DNA of 64,000 nt, taken from assembly GCA_036493595.1 (NCBI GenBank), contig DASXPN010000008.1:62001-126000 (forward strand). The letters are read 5' to 3'. This DNA is from DATAES01 sp036493595 (GTDB lineage Bacteria > Actinomycetota > Acidimicrobiia > Acidimicrobiales > JACDCH01). The number at the start of each line of letters is the position of its first letter. The stretch's first letter is position 1. The notes beneath the pieces are model-generated. The model did not search any database and was not told the origin of the DNA. It was given only the letters and a program-made list of their open reading frames with translations. This document shows positions 51,554-60,379 of this stretch, one piece after another. The translations under genes were made by a program, and so were the position numbers.

Positions 51554-52335
51554 CGGCACGCGGCGACGAGGTACTGGTACGGGTTCACCGCGGCGCCGCC
51601 GCCCGGGTGGATCTCGAAGTGCAGGTGGGTCGGCCCACCCTTCGCGTCGCCCGTGTCACCGACGTAGCCGATCGTGTCGCCCGCCTTCACCTTGCCGGCC
51701 TTGCCGAACTTGTCGAGGTGGGCGCCGACATAGGTGTTGCCGTCCGCTCCCACGAGCCGGAACTGGTTGCCGCTGATCGAACCGACCACCTGCGTCACCG
51801 TCCCGCTCACCGGCGCGGCGACCGGTGTGCCCCGCTTGGCAAGCATGTCGTTGCCTTGGTGGAAGCCGGTGTCGCTGCGCGGGAAGCCCCAGTCGTCCAT
51901 GAACTTCGCGCTCGGCACCGGGCAACGAGCCAGCGGGCCGACGCTTCCGTTGTTGCGCGGCGCGGTGAACATTTGAGCGCCGGCGTAGAGCATCGACTTC
52001 GGCGTCAGCCCATTCGCTTGAACGAGCGTGGCCACCGGGACGCCCGTGCGGGCCGACAACTTCGCCAGCGACTCGCCGGGTGCCACCACCACGATCGACG
52101 GGTTCGCGTTGGCGGGCGGGGGCGGCGGCCCGGGCAGCGACAGTGACTGCCCGATGATGATGATGTTCTTGTTGCGGATGCCGTTGGTCGCGGCCAGCGC
52201 GTCCACGGTCGTGCCGTTGCGGGCGGCGATTGACGACAGCGTGTCGCCCTTGCGGACGACATAGCGCCCGGTCTGTGCCAGCCCGGCAATCGCGGTGAGA
52301 GCCACCACGCCCACGAGGAGCGCAGTGGAGCTCAT
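51550..52335 (-). CDS. Secreted protein with two LysM domains and M23 peptidase
   Basis: A 261-residue exported protein: a signal or anchor helix (about 1-20), a first LysM (YVVRKGDTLSSIAARNGTTV), a Pro-rich linker, a second LysM (IVVVAPGESLAKLSARTGVP) and an M23 domain with FHQGNDML and HLHFEIHPGGG zinc motifs. It begins a coupled pair with the lytic transglycosylase. Together they could cut both peptide and glycan bonds of the wall. Confidence 0.9.
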   Translation of the reverse strand: MSSTALLVGVVALTAIAGLAQTGRYVVRKGDTLSSIAARNGTTVDALAATNGIRNKNIIIIGQSLSLPGPPPPPANANPSIVVVAPGESLAKLSARTGVPVATLVQANGLTPKSMLYAGAQMFTAPRNNGSVGPLARCPVPSAKFMDDWGFPRSDTGFHQGNDMLAKRGTPVAAPVSGTVTQVVGSISGNQFRLVGADGNTYVGAHLDKFGKAGKVKAGDTIGYVGDTGDAKGGPTHLHFEIHPGGGAAVNPYQYLVAACR

Positions 52336-52500
52336 GCGTTGCAGTCGAGATCTGGTGTGGACGCGGATGACGGAACCTCCGGGGCTCCGCCCGCGTTCTT
52401 TTCAACCTAAATGATCACACCGGTCACTTCAACCCCTCCAGCCACATTGCCCCCACAAGCCCCCGCAATACCGCCTCAAGCCCCCTCCGGTCCGCCCTCG

Positions 52501-52553
52501 GATTCTGTGTCGTCCGACCGACGGCAGCGACCGGACTCGGTGGCCGAGTCGAC
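52501..52553 (-). repeat. Dispersed intergenic repeat, copy D (inverted, diverged)
   Basis: Read on the minus strand it begins GTCGACTCGGCCACCG and ends GACGACACAGAATC, close to the two ends of copy A (19797-19840). The flank CCGCACATT is shared with copy A. The middle is longer and diverged. Confidence 0.45.
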
Positions 52554-52573
52554 AATGTGCGGGAACGAAACGG

Positions 52574-52616
52574 GTCGACGCAACCACGCCGCACGTGGCC
52601 CAGCCGACCCAGAACA
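52574..52616 (+). repeat. Dispersed intergenic repeat, copy C
   Basis: It matches copy B (19859-19901) at 37 of 43 positions, with the CAACCACGCCGCACGTGGC core and GCCGACCCAGAAC end. It lies head-to-head with copy D. Confidence 0.7.
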
Positions 52617-52666
52617 CGGAGTGGACGGGCGGTTCGGGAGTCGGAGTCGGAGTCGGAGCCCGGACG

Positions 52667-54300
52667 TCAGAACGACTGGCGGCGGGCTTCGGCCCTACGT
52701 TCCGCGGCGAGACGCTCGAGCGACGGCTCCGGTGAGTAGTCGACGAAGCGCATCATCTCGGCGACGGCGTGATGGCCGGCTTGCTCCGAGATGAGATGGT
52801 GCATCTCCTGCGCGACCGTCCGGTATGCGGGATGGCCTTGCGGGGTCGAACGCAACTCGATGAGGTGCATTGCCTCGCGGGCGTTCAGTTGCAGCACGAA
52901 TCGCACCTTGTACGCGAGCGACACCGCGTACGGAGCTTGGGCCGGAAAGCGGGCCGCCAGCGCGTCGTGCAGTGAGGCGGACCGTTCCATCGCCGCGTCG
53001 AACACCGCCGTCTGTCCTGCGAGGTCGACCGCTTCGGGACGGGTGAAGCCATGGCGCGGTGACAACGCCTGCCATTCGATCGTGAGCATGCGATGACGCT
53101 GCAGATCGCGGAACGCGCCGTAGTCCGCCAGTACGTCGAACCGGTGTTGATCCGCTCGAGCGCGCGCCCCGGCTTGTGCCGCCGGTTGCTGCGCTCGCCC
53201 ACATACGCGCGCACGACGTCGAGTCGCTCGTCCGTCGACATGGCCCGTACCCGCGTCTCGATCTCGACCTCTGAGCGGTGCGTGTACTGGTACAGCATCG
53301 ACGTGACGAGTTTGACCTCGCCGTCGGGATCGAAGTCGACGAGCCGTACCGGCACATCTTCCGCGGGAACCGAGAGCGACGACGAACCTGCGTCCTCCTC
53401 CGCCGACGGGAACAGCCGGTCGGCCACTTCTTCCATCGCGGTGCGGGTCGACGCGAGGTACGTGCTCCACGCGACACCGCGATCGTCGAGATCGACGCGC
53501 TTGAGAAAGGACGGAATGACCTTGCGCAGCTCGCTCAACATCAGATCGGCGTACGCGCGCGCCTCAGGCAAGGGATGGGCGCGCATGCGCAGCAGCAACT
53601 GCTCGTAACCCTGACCCGTGCCGTAGATGCCGACGTTCGACAGCGACGCCGCGGGAAGGATGCCGCGCAGCGAGTCGAACGCCTTGGCGCGGGTCGCTTG
53701 GCGGTACACGAAGTCGGTGTCGCTCGGCTCCTTCGGGAAGCGAAGGCGAAAGAACTCCGCCAGCTGCGGCACGAGCTCCGCGTACGTGTCGAACAGGCGG
53801 TCCATGTCGCCGACGTAACGCGTGCCGAGCGCGGACCCGAGTACCTCGGGATCGCGGTAGAAGCGATAGCGACCGCCGATGCGAGTGTCGTACGCGATGT
53901 ACCGCGTCGACTGCTCGAGGTAGCTCATCAGCCGGCCCCACTCGAGCACCTTGGTCAGCAGGTTCGACGCCTGCTCGCACGCGAGGTGGACACCACCGAG
54001 TTGGGCGACGGAGTCGTCGCCGTACTCGAAGAACACCCGGTCGTACAGCTCCTCGGCGCGGCGCAGGCCCACCGTCGCATCGATGGTCTGATCGCCCGAG
54101 ATGTCGAGCTCGCCGACGAACTCGTCGAGGAACAACCGGCGCAGGCTCTTGGACGATCGGCTGTACCGCGCGAACAGAGCGCCTTTGACCACTTCGGGCA
54201 GGTTGACCAGGGCAAAGACCGGGGCGTCGAGGTTGGTGAAGTACCGCCGGAGAATGTCGGCTTCGTGTGGTTCGAAGTCCTCGGCGACGTAGACAGTCAC
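52667..54300 (-). pseudogene. ThyX-like flavin-dependent thymidylate synthase homologue, frameshifted
   Basis: Reading from GTG 54300, the frame encodes a ThyX-like protein (EQSTRYIAYDTRIGGRYRFY, QATRAKAFDSLRGILPAASL, GYEQLLLRMRAHPLPEA). After ERI (residue 384, near 53150) homology moves to the -1 frame: RFDVLADYGAFRDLQRHR, then MLTIEWQALSPRHGF to the stop at 52667. One missing base would restore about 544 residues. Both parts look intact otherwise, so a recent mutation or sequencing error is more likely than decay. It belongs to the two-domain ThyX-like group; thymidylate synthase activity is not certain. Confidence 0.75.
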
Positions 54301-54394
54301 AGGAGTCGCACGGTAGCCCCGGCGCGAATGTCCAACGGGGGATGTGCGATGCGCCCTTACGCCGCCGAGCGAAACCCGGCCCAGCCGGACGGTG

Positions 54395-55612
54395 TCAGGC
54401 CGAGCGGGCGGCGAGTGCGGTGTTGAAGTCGTCCTTCACGGCGGACAGCGTGCCGGGCTTCAACCACAGATCCGCCACGGTCATCGCCAGCGCCTTCGCT
54501 CCGTCGAGCACGGCCGTGTCGCCGTCTTCGGACGCGGTGAACTTCGCGAACTCCTGCGAATGGATCGACACGTGCGGAGGCCCGACCTTGATCATCGGAT
54601 GGATCGACGGCACGACATACGAGACGTTGCCCATGTCCGTACTACCGACCACCGGGTAGCCGATGGCAGACGGGTCACCGAGTGCGCGACCGGTGCGCGC
54701 CGCGTTCGCGATGTAGAGGTCGAGCATCGGCCCGTTGTCGATCATGTCGGCGTACACGGGCTCCTTCCACTCGTGCGTCATCTCGCAACCGGCGGCGGCC
54801 GCTCCGGCTTCGAGGCATGCGAACACCCGCGGCTTGAGACGCTCGAGCGACTTCAGCGTCGGCGAGCGCACGTACCACTGCGCGCTGGTGAACTCGGGCA
54901 CGATGTTCGGCTTGTCGCCCGCGTTCGTAAAGATGCCGTGGATGCGCTCGCTCGGCAGGATGTGCTGGCGCAGCGCGGCGACGTTCATGTAGCCGAGTAC
55001 CGCGGCGTCGAGGGCGTTGCGTCCCTTCTGCGGGAAGGCGGCGGCATGCGCAGCCTTGCCCTGATACTCGACCCACAATTGCCCGATCGCGATGACGTCC
55101 ATGCGGGGCAGGTCCATGCCTGCGGGGTGGACCATCATGGCGGCGTCGACCCCCTCGAACGCACCGCGGTCGGCCATGAGCACCTTGCCCCCGCCGCCTT
55201 CTTCGGCCGGCGTGCCCATGATCACCACGCGTCCACCGAGCTCGTCCGCCAAGGCCGCGGCGGCGATGCCCGCGCCGAGGCCGGCGGTGCCGATGATGTT
55301 GTGACCGCACGCGTGACCGATGCCGGGCAGCGCGTCGTACTCGCAGAGCACTGCGATCGTCGGGCCGCTGCTTCCGGCTCTCGCGACGAACGCGGTGTCG
55401 AGCCCGTACGCCTTGCGCTCGAGCTCGAGCCCTTCCGCCTCGAGGATGCCGGTCAACAGCTCGTGTGCGAAATGCTCCTCGAAGTTCAGCTCGGGGTGGG
55501 CATGGATCTGGTGCGACGCATCGATCAACATGTCCGCCCGCTTGTCGACCTCCGACGCGAGACGATCCTTCACGGCTTCCAGATCCGCCATGCGCTCGCT
55601 CTGCTCGCTCAT
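54395..55612 (-). CDS. M20-family amidohydrolase/peptidase
   Basis: A 405-residue zinc hydrolase. SHQIHAHPELNFEEHFAHEL, the metal-site GHACGHNIIG, and GTPAEEGGGGKVLM are the usual motifs of the amidohydrolase (AbgB/IAL) subgroup. Likely substrates are N-acyl amino acids or small peptides. The chosen ATG (55610-55612) begins MSEQSERMADLE. A duplicated copy of this start lies 90 bases upstream (see 55671-55703). Confidence 0.9.
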   Translation of the reverse strand: MSEQSERMADLEAVKDRLASEVDKRADMLIDASHQIHAHPELNFEEHFAHELLTGILEAEGLELERKAYGLDTAFVARAGSSGPTIAVLCEYDALPGIGHACGHNIIGTAGLGAGIAAAALADELGGRVVIMGTPAEEGGGGKVLMADRGAFEGVDAAMMVHPAGMDLPRMDVIAIGQLWVEYQGKAAHAAAFPQKGRNALDAAVLGYMNVAALRQHILPSERIHGIFTNAGDKPNIVPEFTSAQWYVRSPTLKSLERLKPRVFACLEAGAAAAGCEMTHEWKEPVYADMIDNGPMLDLYIANAARTGRALGDPSAIGYPVVGSTDMGNVSYVVPSIHPMIKVGPPHVSIHSQEFAKFTASEDGDTAVLDGAKALAMTVADLWLKPGTLSAVKDDFNTALAARSA

Positions 55613-55619
55613 ATTCCCG

Positions 55620-55638
55620 CCGGGGGCTGCGCCCCCGG
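55620..55638 (-). promoter_or_regulatory. GC hairpin just upstream of the M20 ribosome-binding site
   Basis: CCGGGGGC and GCCCCCGG pair perfectly around a three-base loop. On the minus strand the hairpin ends 7 bases before the M20 ATG, next to GGCGGGAAT, so it could affect initiation. Confidence 0.5.
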
Positions 55639-55670
55639 ACCCCATCGGCGTACGGCTCCCTGGCGGTCGC

Positions 55671-55703
55671 TCATCCGCCATGCGCTTCGCTCTGCTCGCT
55701 CAT
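55671..55703 (-). other. Ten-codon upstream reading frame copied from the M20 start
   Basis: It begins ATG at 55701-55703, preceded by GGGGAAGT, and encodes MSEQSEAHGG before TGA. The first six residues equal the M20 protein's start. It lies between the lipid-kinase-like gene stop (55715) and the M20 gene. It may be a non-functional duplicate or a leader peptide. Confidence 0.5.
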
Positions 55704-55714
55704 ACTTCCCCGGT

Positions 55715-56323
55715 CTACACGACGCACGTCAGCGCATCCGGCTCGACTCTGATCGACAGCGCGCGAGCCGTCCCGAGCGATACGCCATCGAGCCAAACCT
55801 GGAGACCGTCGACGTCGACCTGCGCCGCGGCTACCCGTCGCTCCTTGATGTCGCGGTGCGGGACATGAGACCCACTCGGTAGCCGCGGCCGCGCCTTCAG
55901 CCGTTCGCCGAACGGCATCGTCGTGTCGAACGTGTCGAGCACGCCGTCGTTCGGATGGCTGCGAGGCGCGACATCCCAATGGCCGAGGAACTCTGCGTTC
56001 ATCGCCGCGTAGATGCGGCCACGCCACCATCCGTGGCGCGCCACCAGATGAGCGACGAACCAGTGCAGCCGGCCGTCGACGAGCACCGCGGCGATGTCGA
56101 CCGGGAGCTGCATTGCTTCGTCGGAGTGCAGCCGCTTCTCGTCGCCGGTACCGCCGACGGTTCGGCACAGGTCACCGCCAAGCAATCCGATTGGCGGGAT
56201 CGGCTCACCGGCTCGGCGGGCGTGCTCGACGATGGCCCGCGCTTCGGCATCACTGTGGACGACCACGCCGTCGGCGGGCAGGCGCCCCTCGGTCCCCCAG
56301 GTCTCACCCTTGCGAATCGTCAT
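55715..56323 (-). CDS. Uncharacterised protein resembling the C-terminal domain of lipid kinases
   Basis: A 202-residue protein. The second half (YAAMNAEFLGHWDVAPRSHP, DGVLDTFDTTMPFGERLKAR, then a VPHRDIKERRVAAAQVDVDG stretch) follows the order of motifs in the C-terminal domain of DAGK/YegS lipid kinases. The GGDGT catalytic motif of their N-terminal domain is absent; the nearest segment is PIGLLGGDLCRTVGGTGDE. The ATG overlaps the helY stop by four bases. It may be a lipid-binding, non-kinase relative. I am not sure of the family. Confidence 0.6.
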   Translation of the reverse strand: MTIRKGETWGTEGRLPADGVVVHSDAEARAIVEHARRAGEPIPPIGLLGGDLCRTVGGTGDEKRLHSDEAMQLPVDIAAVLVDGRLHWFVAHLVARHGWWRGRIYAAMNAEFLGHWDVAPRSHPNDGVLDTFDTTMPFGERLKARPRLPSGSHVPHRDIKERRVAAAQVDVDGLQVWLDGVSLGTARALSIRVEPDALTCVV

Positions 56324-58950
56324 GCAGTGGCCGGATCGGCGGTGAGCATCGACGACGCCGCGATCACGCCGCGCAGCAGTTGGTCCGCGGCCTGGTTGGC
56401 GACGCGCGAGGTGTCCGTCTGCGATGTCTGGCCGAGCTGACGGAGCAGATCGATGAGCTGTTTCACGTTGCGGACGAAGTCGCCACCCGAGAGGTCTTCA
56501 TCCTCGAGCACCTCGTCGAGGTCCTCGCCTGCTGCCCACGCGTGCGCGAGCGCGATGAACCCCGGGTCCGGCGAGCGGGTCAGGGTCAGCCCGGCACGAT
56601 CCTCGTCCGCTTGCAGCTCGGTCGCGAGTTGCTCGATGGCGCCGAAGCGTTCGCGTACCTTGCTCGACGGGAACCACGGGGCGGGGGGCGGCGTCGAGCT
56701 CCGGTGCTCGTACGTGAACACCGAAACGAGTCCGGCCATCGACGCCGGATCGAGGCCGTCGAGCACGCCCGAGGCAAGCGCTTCGGTGATCAGCAGGTCG
56801 CACTCGTGATAGAGGTGCGCGAGCCGGTGACCCTTGTCGGTCAGCGACCATCCGTCGAGATGACCCCATGCGTCCAGCACCCGCAGCACGCGGTCGAACC
56901 GGCGGGCGAGCGATTGGGTGCGACCTTTGACGGACCGTTCGAGCTCGTCCACTTCGACTCGCACCCGCCGCAACTGCCCGACCGCCCGCACGTGGCGATC
57001 ACGATCGGGACAGCTCGCCACGGGATGACGTTCCGCGGCGGCCGTGGCCTCCGAGTGCTCGGCCAGGTACCGGCGGCGACGACCGGTGTCGGGGCCGCGC
57101 AGCCGGGTGCGCTGCAACCGCCGCGCCACCTGCTGCTGGAAGCTGTGACTGTTGGGCGCGTACGGCACCGGCAAGTCGATGTGACCGAGCGGCGCGGGCG
57201 CGTCGTCGAAGTCCGAGGCGCCGAGAGCAATGACCTTGCGATGATCGGTCACGACCTTCAGCCGTCCCTCGCCGCCGCGATGGGCGAAGCTGAGAACCAC
57301 GGCCCGGGTGCCGTCGCGTCCGGCCGCCACTTGGATCACGTCACCAGGCTTGAGCGCCACCATCGCGTCGGCGAGATCGCGACGAGAGGGCTCGGTGCGC
57401 CGCCGCGCCGCCTCCGCGTCGTCGAGCAGCTGGCGGTACTCGACGACATCGCCCCGCTCACAACGCGCCTCTTGTTCGAGTGCGGCCAGCGCGGAGCGCC
57501 GCTTCTCCAGCCGCGCTTCGACACGAACCACCGACCGGTCGGCCTGATACTGCGCGAACGACAGGTTGAGAAGGTGGTGCGCCTCGGCGGGCTCGCAGCG
57601 AGCCACGAGGTTGGCCGCCATGTTGTACGTGGGCCGGAAGGCGGACGTCAGGCGAAACGAACGGCTCGACGCCAGCGACGCCACTTGTTCGAACGGCACG
57701 AACGGCGACCACAGCACGACCGCGTAACCGACGGGATCGATACCGCGCCGCCCGGCCCGGCCGGTGAGTTGCGTGTACTCCCCTGCAGTCAGGAACTCGT
57801 GGCGCTCGCCGGTGAACTTCGACAGGTTCTCGATGACGACGGTGCGCGCCGGCATGTTGATGCCGAGCGCGAGCGTCTCGGTCGCGAACACGACCTTCAC
57901 GAGTCCCTGGGCGAAACAGCTCTCGACGGCTTCCTTGAACGGCGGCACCATCCCGGCGTGGTGAGCGGCGATGCCCACCTCCAGCCCGTTCAACCAGCGG
58001 TCGTAGCCGAGCACGTCGAGGTCGCCGTCCGAGAGCGCCTCGACATGTTGTTCGGCGATGGCTCGGATGCGGGTGCGCTCCTCCGGTGACGTGAGCCGCA
58101 GACCGGCGCCGACGCACGCGTCGACGGCGTCGTCGCACGCAGCGCGGCTGAAGATGAAGTAGATCGCGGGCACGAGGTCGTCGTCGGCCAACCGTTCGAC
58201 GACCTCGACCCGCCGCGGGGTGAAGAACCGGCGGCGGGGCCGTCCCCGCATACGCGGGTCGCGCTGCGATTCCGCGTCGAGATGGCTCGCCTCGGGATTG
58301 GGCTCGCCCTCGACCAGTGTCGGCAACAAGTGCAGGTCGGGCCACGAGCGATCCCCCACGCAGTAGAGATTCACGAGCTCGACCGGCCGCTGCTCCTCGA
58401 TCACCGCCGCGGTCGGTCCCCGCACCGTCGTGATCCAGTCGGCGAGCTCCTCCGCGTTCGACACCGTCGCCGACAAGCACACGAGGCGCACGTGTTGTGG
58501 CAGGTGCAGGATCACTTCTTCCCACACGGGCCCGCGGTACGTGTCCTGCAGGTAGTGCACCTCGTCGAGCACGACGTAGCGCAGGCGATCGAGCGCGTCA
58601 CTGCCCGCGTAGATCATGTTGCGCAGGACCTCGGTGGTCATCACGACCACCGAGGCGGACGGGTTGACGGCGTTGTCGCCGGTGAGCAGGCCGACACGTC
58701 CGATGCCGTACCGGCGAACGAGATCGCCGTACTTCTGGTTGGACAGTGCCTTGATCGGCGCGGTGTAGAAGGCCTTGCCGCCATCGTCGAGCGCGAGTTG
58801 GGTGGCGTACTCCGCGACGACGGTCTTGCCCGACCCGGTGGGTGCCGCCACGAGCACCGACTGGCCCGCGTCGAGTGCCTCGATGGCGCGCTGTTGGAAG
58901 GAATCGAGCTCGAAACCGTACGAGCTGACGAACAACTCGCCGGGTTCCAT
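56320..58950 (-). CDS. helY: DEAD/DEAH-box RNA helicase HelY (Ski2/Mtr4-like)
   Basis: An 876-residue helicase. Motif I is AAPTGSGKT (about 31-39), motif II LDEVHYL, motif III SATVSN, motif VI QLTGRAGRRG. An rRNA-processing-arch-type region and a C-terminal helical domain follow. Members act in RNA turnover. The ATG shares one base with the tatC stop (TGATG), so tatA-tatC-helY form an operon, as in mycobacteria. Confidence 0.94.
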   Translation of the reverse strand: MEPGELFVSSYGFELDSFQQRAIEALDAGQSVLVAAPTGSGKTVVAEYATQLALDDGGKAFYTAPIKALSNQKYGDLVRRYGIGRVGLLTGDNAVNPSASVVVMTTEVLRNMIYAGSDALDRLRYVVLDEVHYLQDTYRGPVWEEVILHLPQHVRLVCLSATVSNAEELADWITTVRGPTAAVIEEQRPVELVNLYCVGDRSWPDLHLLPTLVEGEPNPEASHLDAESQRDPRMRGRPRRRFFTPRRVEVVERLADDDLVPAIYFIFSRAACDDAVDACVGAGLRLTSPEERTRIRAIAEQHVEALSDGDLDVLGYDRWLNGLEVGIAAHHAGMVPPFKEAVESCFAQGLVKVVFATETLALGINMPARTVVIENLSKFTGERHEFLTAGEYTQLTGRAGRRGIDPVGYAVVLWSPFVPFEQVASLASSRSFRLTSAFRPTYNMAANLVARCEPAEAHHLLNLSFAQYQADRSVVRVEARLEKRRSALAALEQEARCERGDVVEYRQLLDDAEAARRRTEPSRRDLADAMVALKPGDVIQVAAGRDGTRAVVLSFAHRGGEGRLKVVTDHRKVIALGASDFDDAPAPLGHIDLPVPYAPNSHSFQQQVARRLQRTRLRGPDTGRRRRYLAEHSEATAAAERHPVASCPDRDRHVRAVGQLRRVRVEVDELERSVKGRTQSLARRFDRVLRVLDAWGHLDGWSLTDKGHRLAHLYHECDLLITEALASGVLDGLDPASMAGLVSVFTYEHRSSTPPPAPWFPSSKVRERFGAIEQLATELQADEDRAGLTLTRSPDPGFIALAHAWAAGEDLDEVLEDEDLSGGDFVRNVKQLIDLLRQLGQTSQTDTSRVANQAADQLLRGVIAASSMLTADPATA

Positions 58951-59738
58951 CAACTGCGGGCGGCCGCCGCCTCGGCACGACGCTTGCGCCGGTTGCGGAT
59001 GCGGCCGACGAGGATGGCGCCCTCGTAGAAGATGCACAGCGGCACCGACAGCGCGAACAGACTGATCGGGTCGTTGCTCGGCGTCGCCACGGCCACGACG
59101 ATGAAGATCAGGACGATGGCGTGGCGCCGGTACTTCCGCAGCCACTCGTTGCTCACGATCCCCGCGATCTGCAGGAACACGAGCACGATCGGGAACTCGA
59201 AACAGATGCCGAACGCCAGCATCATGTAGGCGATCAGCTGGAAGTACTTGTCCGCCGTGTAGGCCTGCGTGATGTTGTTGCCGCCGACGGCGCTCAACCA
59301 ATCGAGTGCCTTCGGCAACGTCCAGTACGCGAGCGACGCGCCCATGATGAACAACGTGATCGCGGCGGTGACGAAGGGCAGCGCGTAGTGACGTTCGTGT
59401 TTGTAGAGACCGGGTGACACGAACCGCCAGATCTGCCAGAGGATGACCGGCATCGCGATCGCGACGGCGACATACATCGTGATCTTGATGCGTACGGCGA
59501 AGCCCTCGACCGGACTCGTTGCGATGAGGTTGCCGCCGGCGATGCTGCGCGACGCGATGTCGTGGTACGGATGCAACAGCACGTCGAGCACGTAGGGGTA
59601 GAGGAACCAGCCCGCGATCGCGCCGACGCCGACGGTGATGGCACAGACGATGATCCGGTGGCGGAGCTCGACGAGATGCTCGATGAGGGTCATCCGGCCC
59701 TCGTCAGCGGCTCCCGCGGGTAAGGGGTTGGCGCTCAT
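58950..59738 (-). CDS. tatC: Sec-independent translocase subunit TatC
   Basis: A 262-residue membrane protein with six helices. The N-terminus carries MTLIEHLVELRHRIIV, the conserved cytoplasmic start, and the first loop the FLYPYVLDVLLHPY segment. It binds twin-arginine signal peptides of folded proteins. Start ATG. It lies between tatA and helY. Confidence 0.96.
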   Translation of the reverse strand: MSANPLPAGAADEGRMTLIEHLVELRHRIIVCAITVGVGAIAGWFLYPYVLDVLLHPYHDIASRSIAGGNLIATSPVEGFAVRIKITMYVAVAIAMPVILWQIWRFVSPGLYKHERHYALPFVTAAITLFIMGASLAYWTLPKALDWLSAVGGNNITQAYTADKYFQLIAYMMLAFGICFEFPIVLVFLQIAGIVSNEWLRKYRRHAIVLIFIVVAVATPSNDPISLFALSVPLCIFYEGAILVGRIRNRRKRRAEAAAARS

Positions 59739-59777
59739 GAGAAAAGCGAATAGATCCTGACCGCAGCGGCGCGCGGC

Positions 59778-60065
59778 CTATGCCGCGGAGTCATCCGAGG
59801 CCTGGGAGCGGTGGCTTTCCGCTTCGGGCTCGACAGTCGGAGTGGTGTCGTCGGCCACCGGCTCCAAAGTGGGTTTCGGCGCCGGCGGGCGGTTTACGTC
59901 GTCCATGGCGGAACGCATCTCGTTCTGGAACCCGGCCGACATCCGGCGGATCTCGCCGACGACGTTGCCGATCTTGCGGGCCGTCTCCGGAAGTTTGTCG
60001 GGGCCGAGAACGATCAGCGCGACCAGGAGGATGACGAGGAGCTCGCCTCCACCGACGTTGAACAC
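59778..60065 (-). CDS. tatA: Twin-arginine translocase subunit TatA/TatB-type
   Basis: A 95-residue protein: N-terminal membrane helix (GGGELLVILLVALIVLGPDK), the hinge LPETARKIG and an amphipathic helix, then an acidic tail. VLGPDKLPE plus FQNEMRSAMDD resemble TatB more than TatA, so it could be TatB with a separate TatA elsewhere. Start GTG. It precedes tatC by 39 bases. Confidence 0.88.
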   Translation of the reverse strand: MFNVGGGELLVILLVALIVLGPDKLPETARKIGNVVGEIRRMSAGFQNEMRSAMDDVNRPPAPKPTLEPVADDTTPTVEPEAESHRSQASDDSAA

Positions 60066-60075
60066 GGGGGCAAGG

Positions 60076-60303
60076 CTAACTCCCGGTTGGGCCTGGTTCC
60101 GAGCGGAGACGCAATCCCTGCAGCGTGGAACGAACCTCGTCCGCCTCCGACGTCAGCATCGCGAGGGAGCTGCGCAACTCATCGAGCCGGCCACACTCCG
60201 TACGCAGCGCGGCGGCGGCGTGGGCCGTCTGGCGAACGGCGGCGAGCAGGACCAGCGCGCCGGTCGCGACGAACAGGAGGGGAAGGATCCAAAGGACGCT
60301 CAC
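60076..60303 (-). CDS. Small membrane-anchored coiled-coil protein
   Basis: A 75-residue protein: one N-terminal membrane helix (about residues 3-23) followed by a helical, coiled-coil-like stretch (ALRTECGRLDELRSSLAMLT) with heptad-spaced leucines. It starts at GTG and stops 10 bases before tatA, so it is probably co-expressed. It could be a Tat accessory or cell-envelope protein; the function is unknown. Confidence 0.6.
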   Translation of the reverse strand: MSVLWILPLLFVATGALVLLAAVRQTAHAAAALRTECGRLDELRSSLAMLTSEADEVRSTLQGLRLRSEPGPTGS

Positions 60304-60379
60304 GGTCCGGTGAGCGTACGTCGTCGCCGATTGGGATCAGCGACTGACGAAGGTCGCAGGAGGATCGATCGAAGGAAGG

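Larger units (their letters stand above)
52336..52666. other. Gene-free region with inverted repeat copies
   Basis: This 331-base stretch lies between the LysM-M23 start and the ThyX-like gene's 3' end. It holds the M23 promoter (near 52336-52420), then a diverged inverted copy (52501-52553) and a direct copy (52574-52616) of the dispersed repeat also found near 19800. No gene is convincing. A run of GTCGGAGTCGGAG-type repeats follows at about 52630-52660. Confidence 0.7.
55583..55710. repeat. Local duplication of the M20 gene start region
   Basis: Bases 55583-55618 and 55673-55710 are near-identical: ATCCGCCATGCGCT, an optional extra T, CGCTCTGCTCGCTCATA, an optional extra C, then TTCCC. 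The two single-base indels put the copies in different frames. They are 90 bases apart and enclose the hairpin at 55620-55638. Confidence 0.85.
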
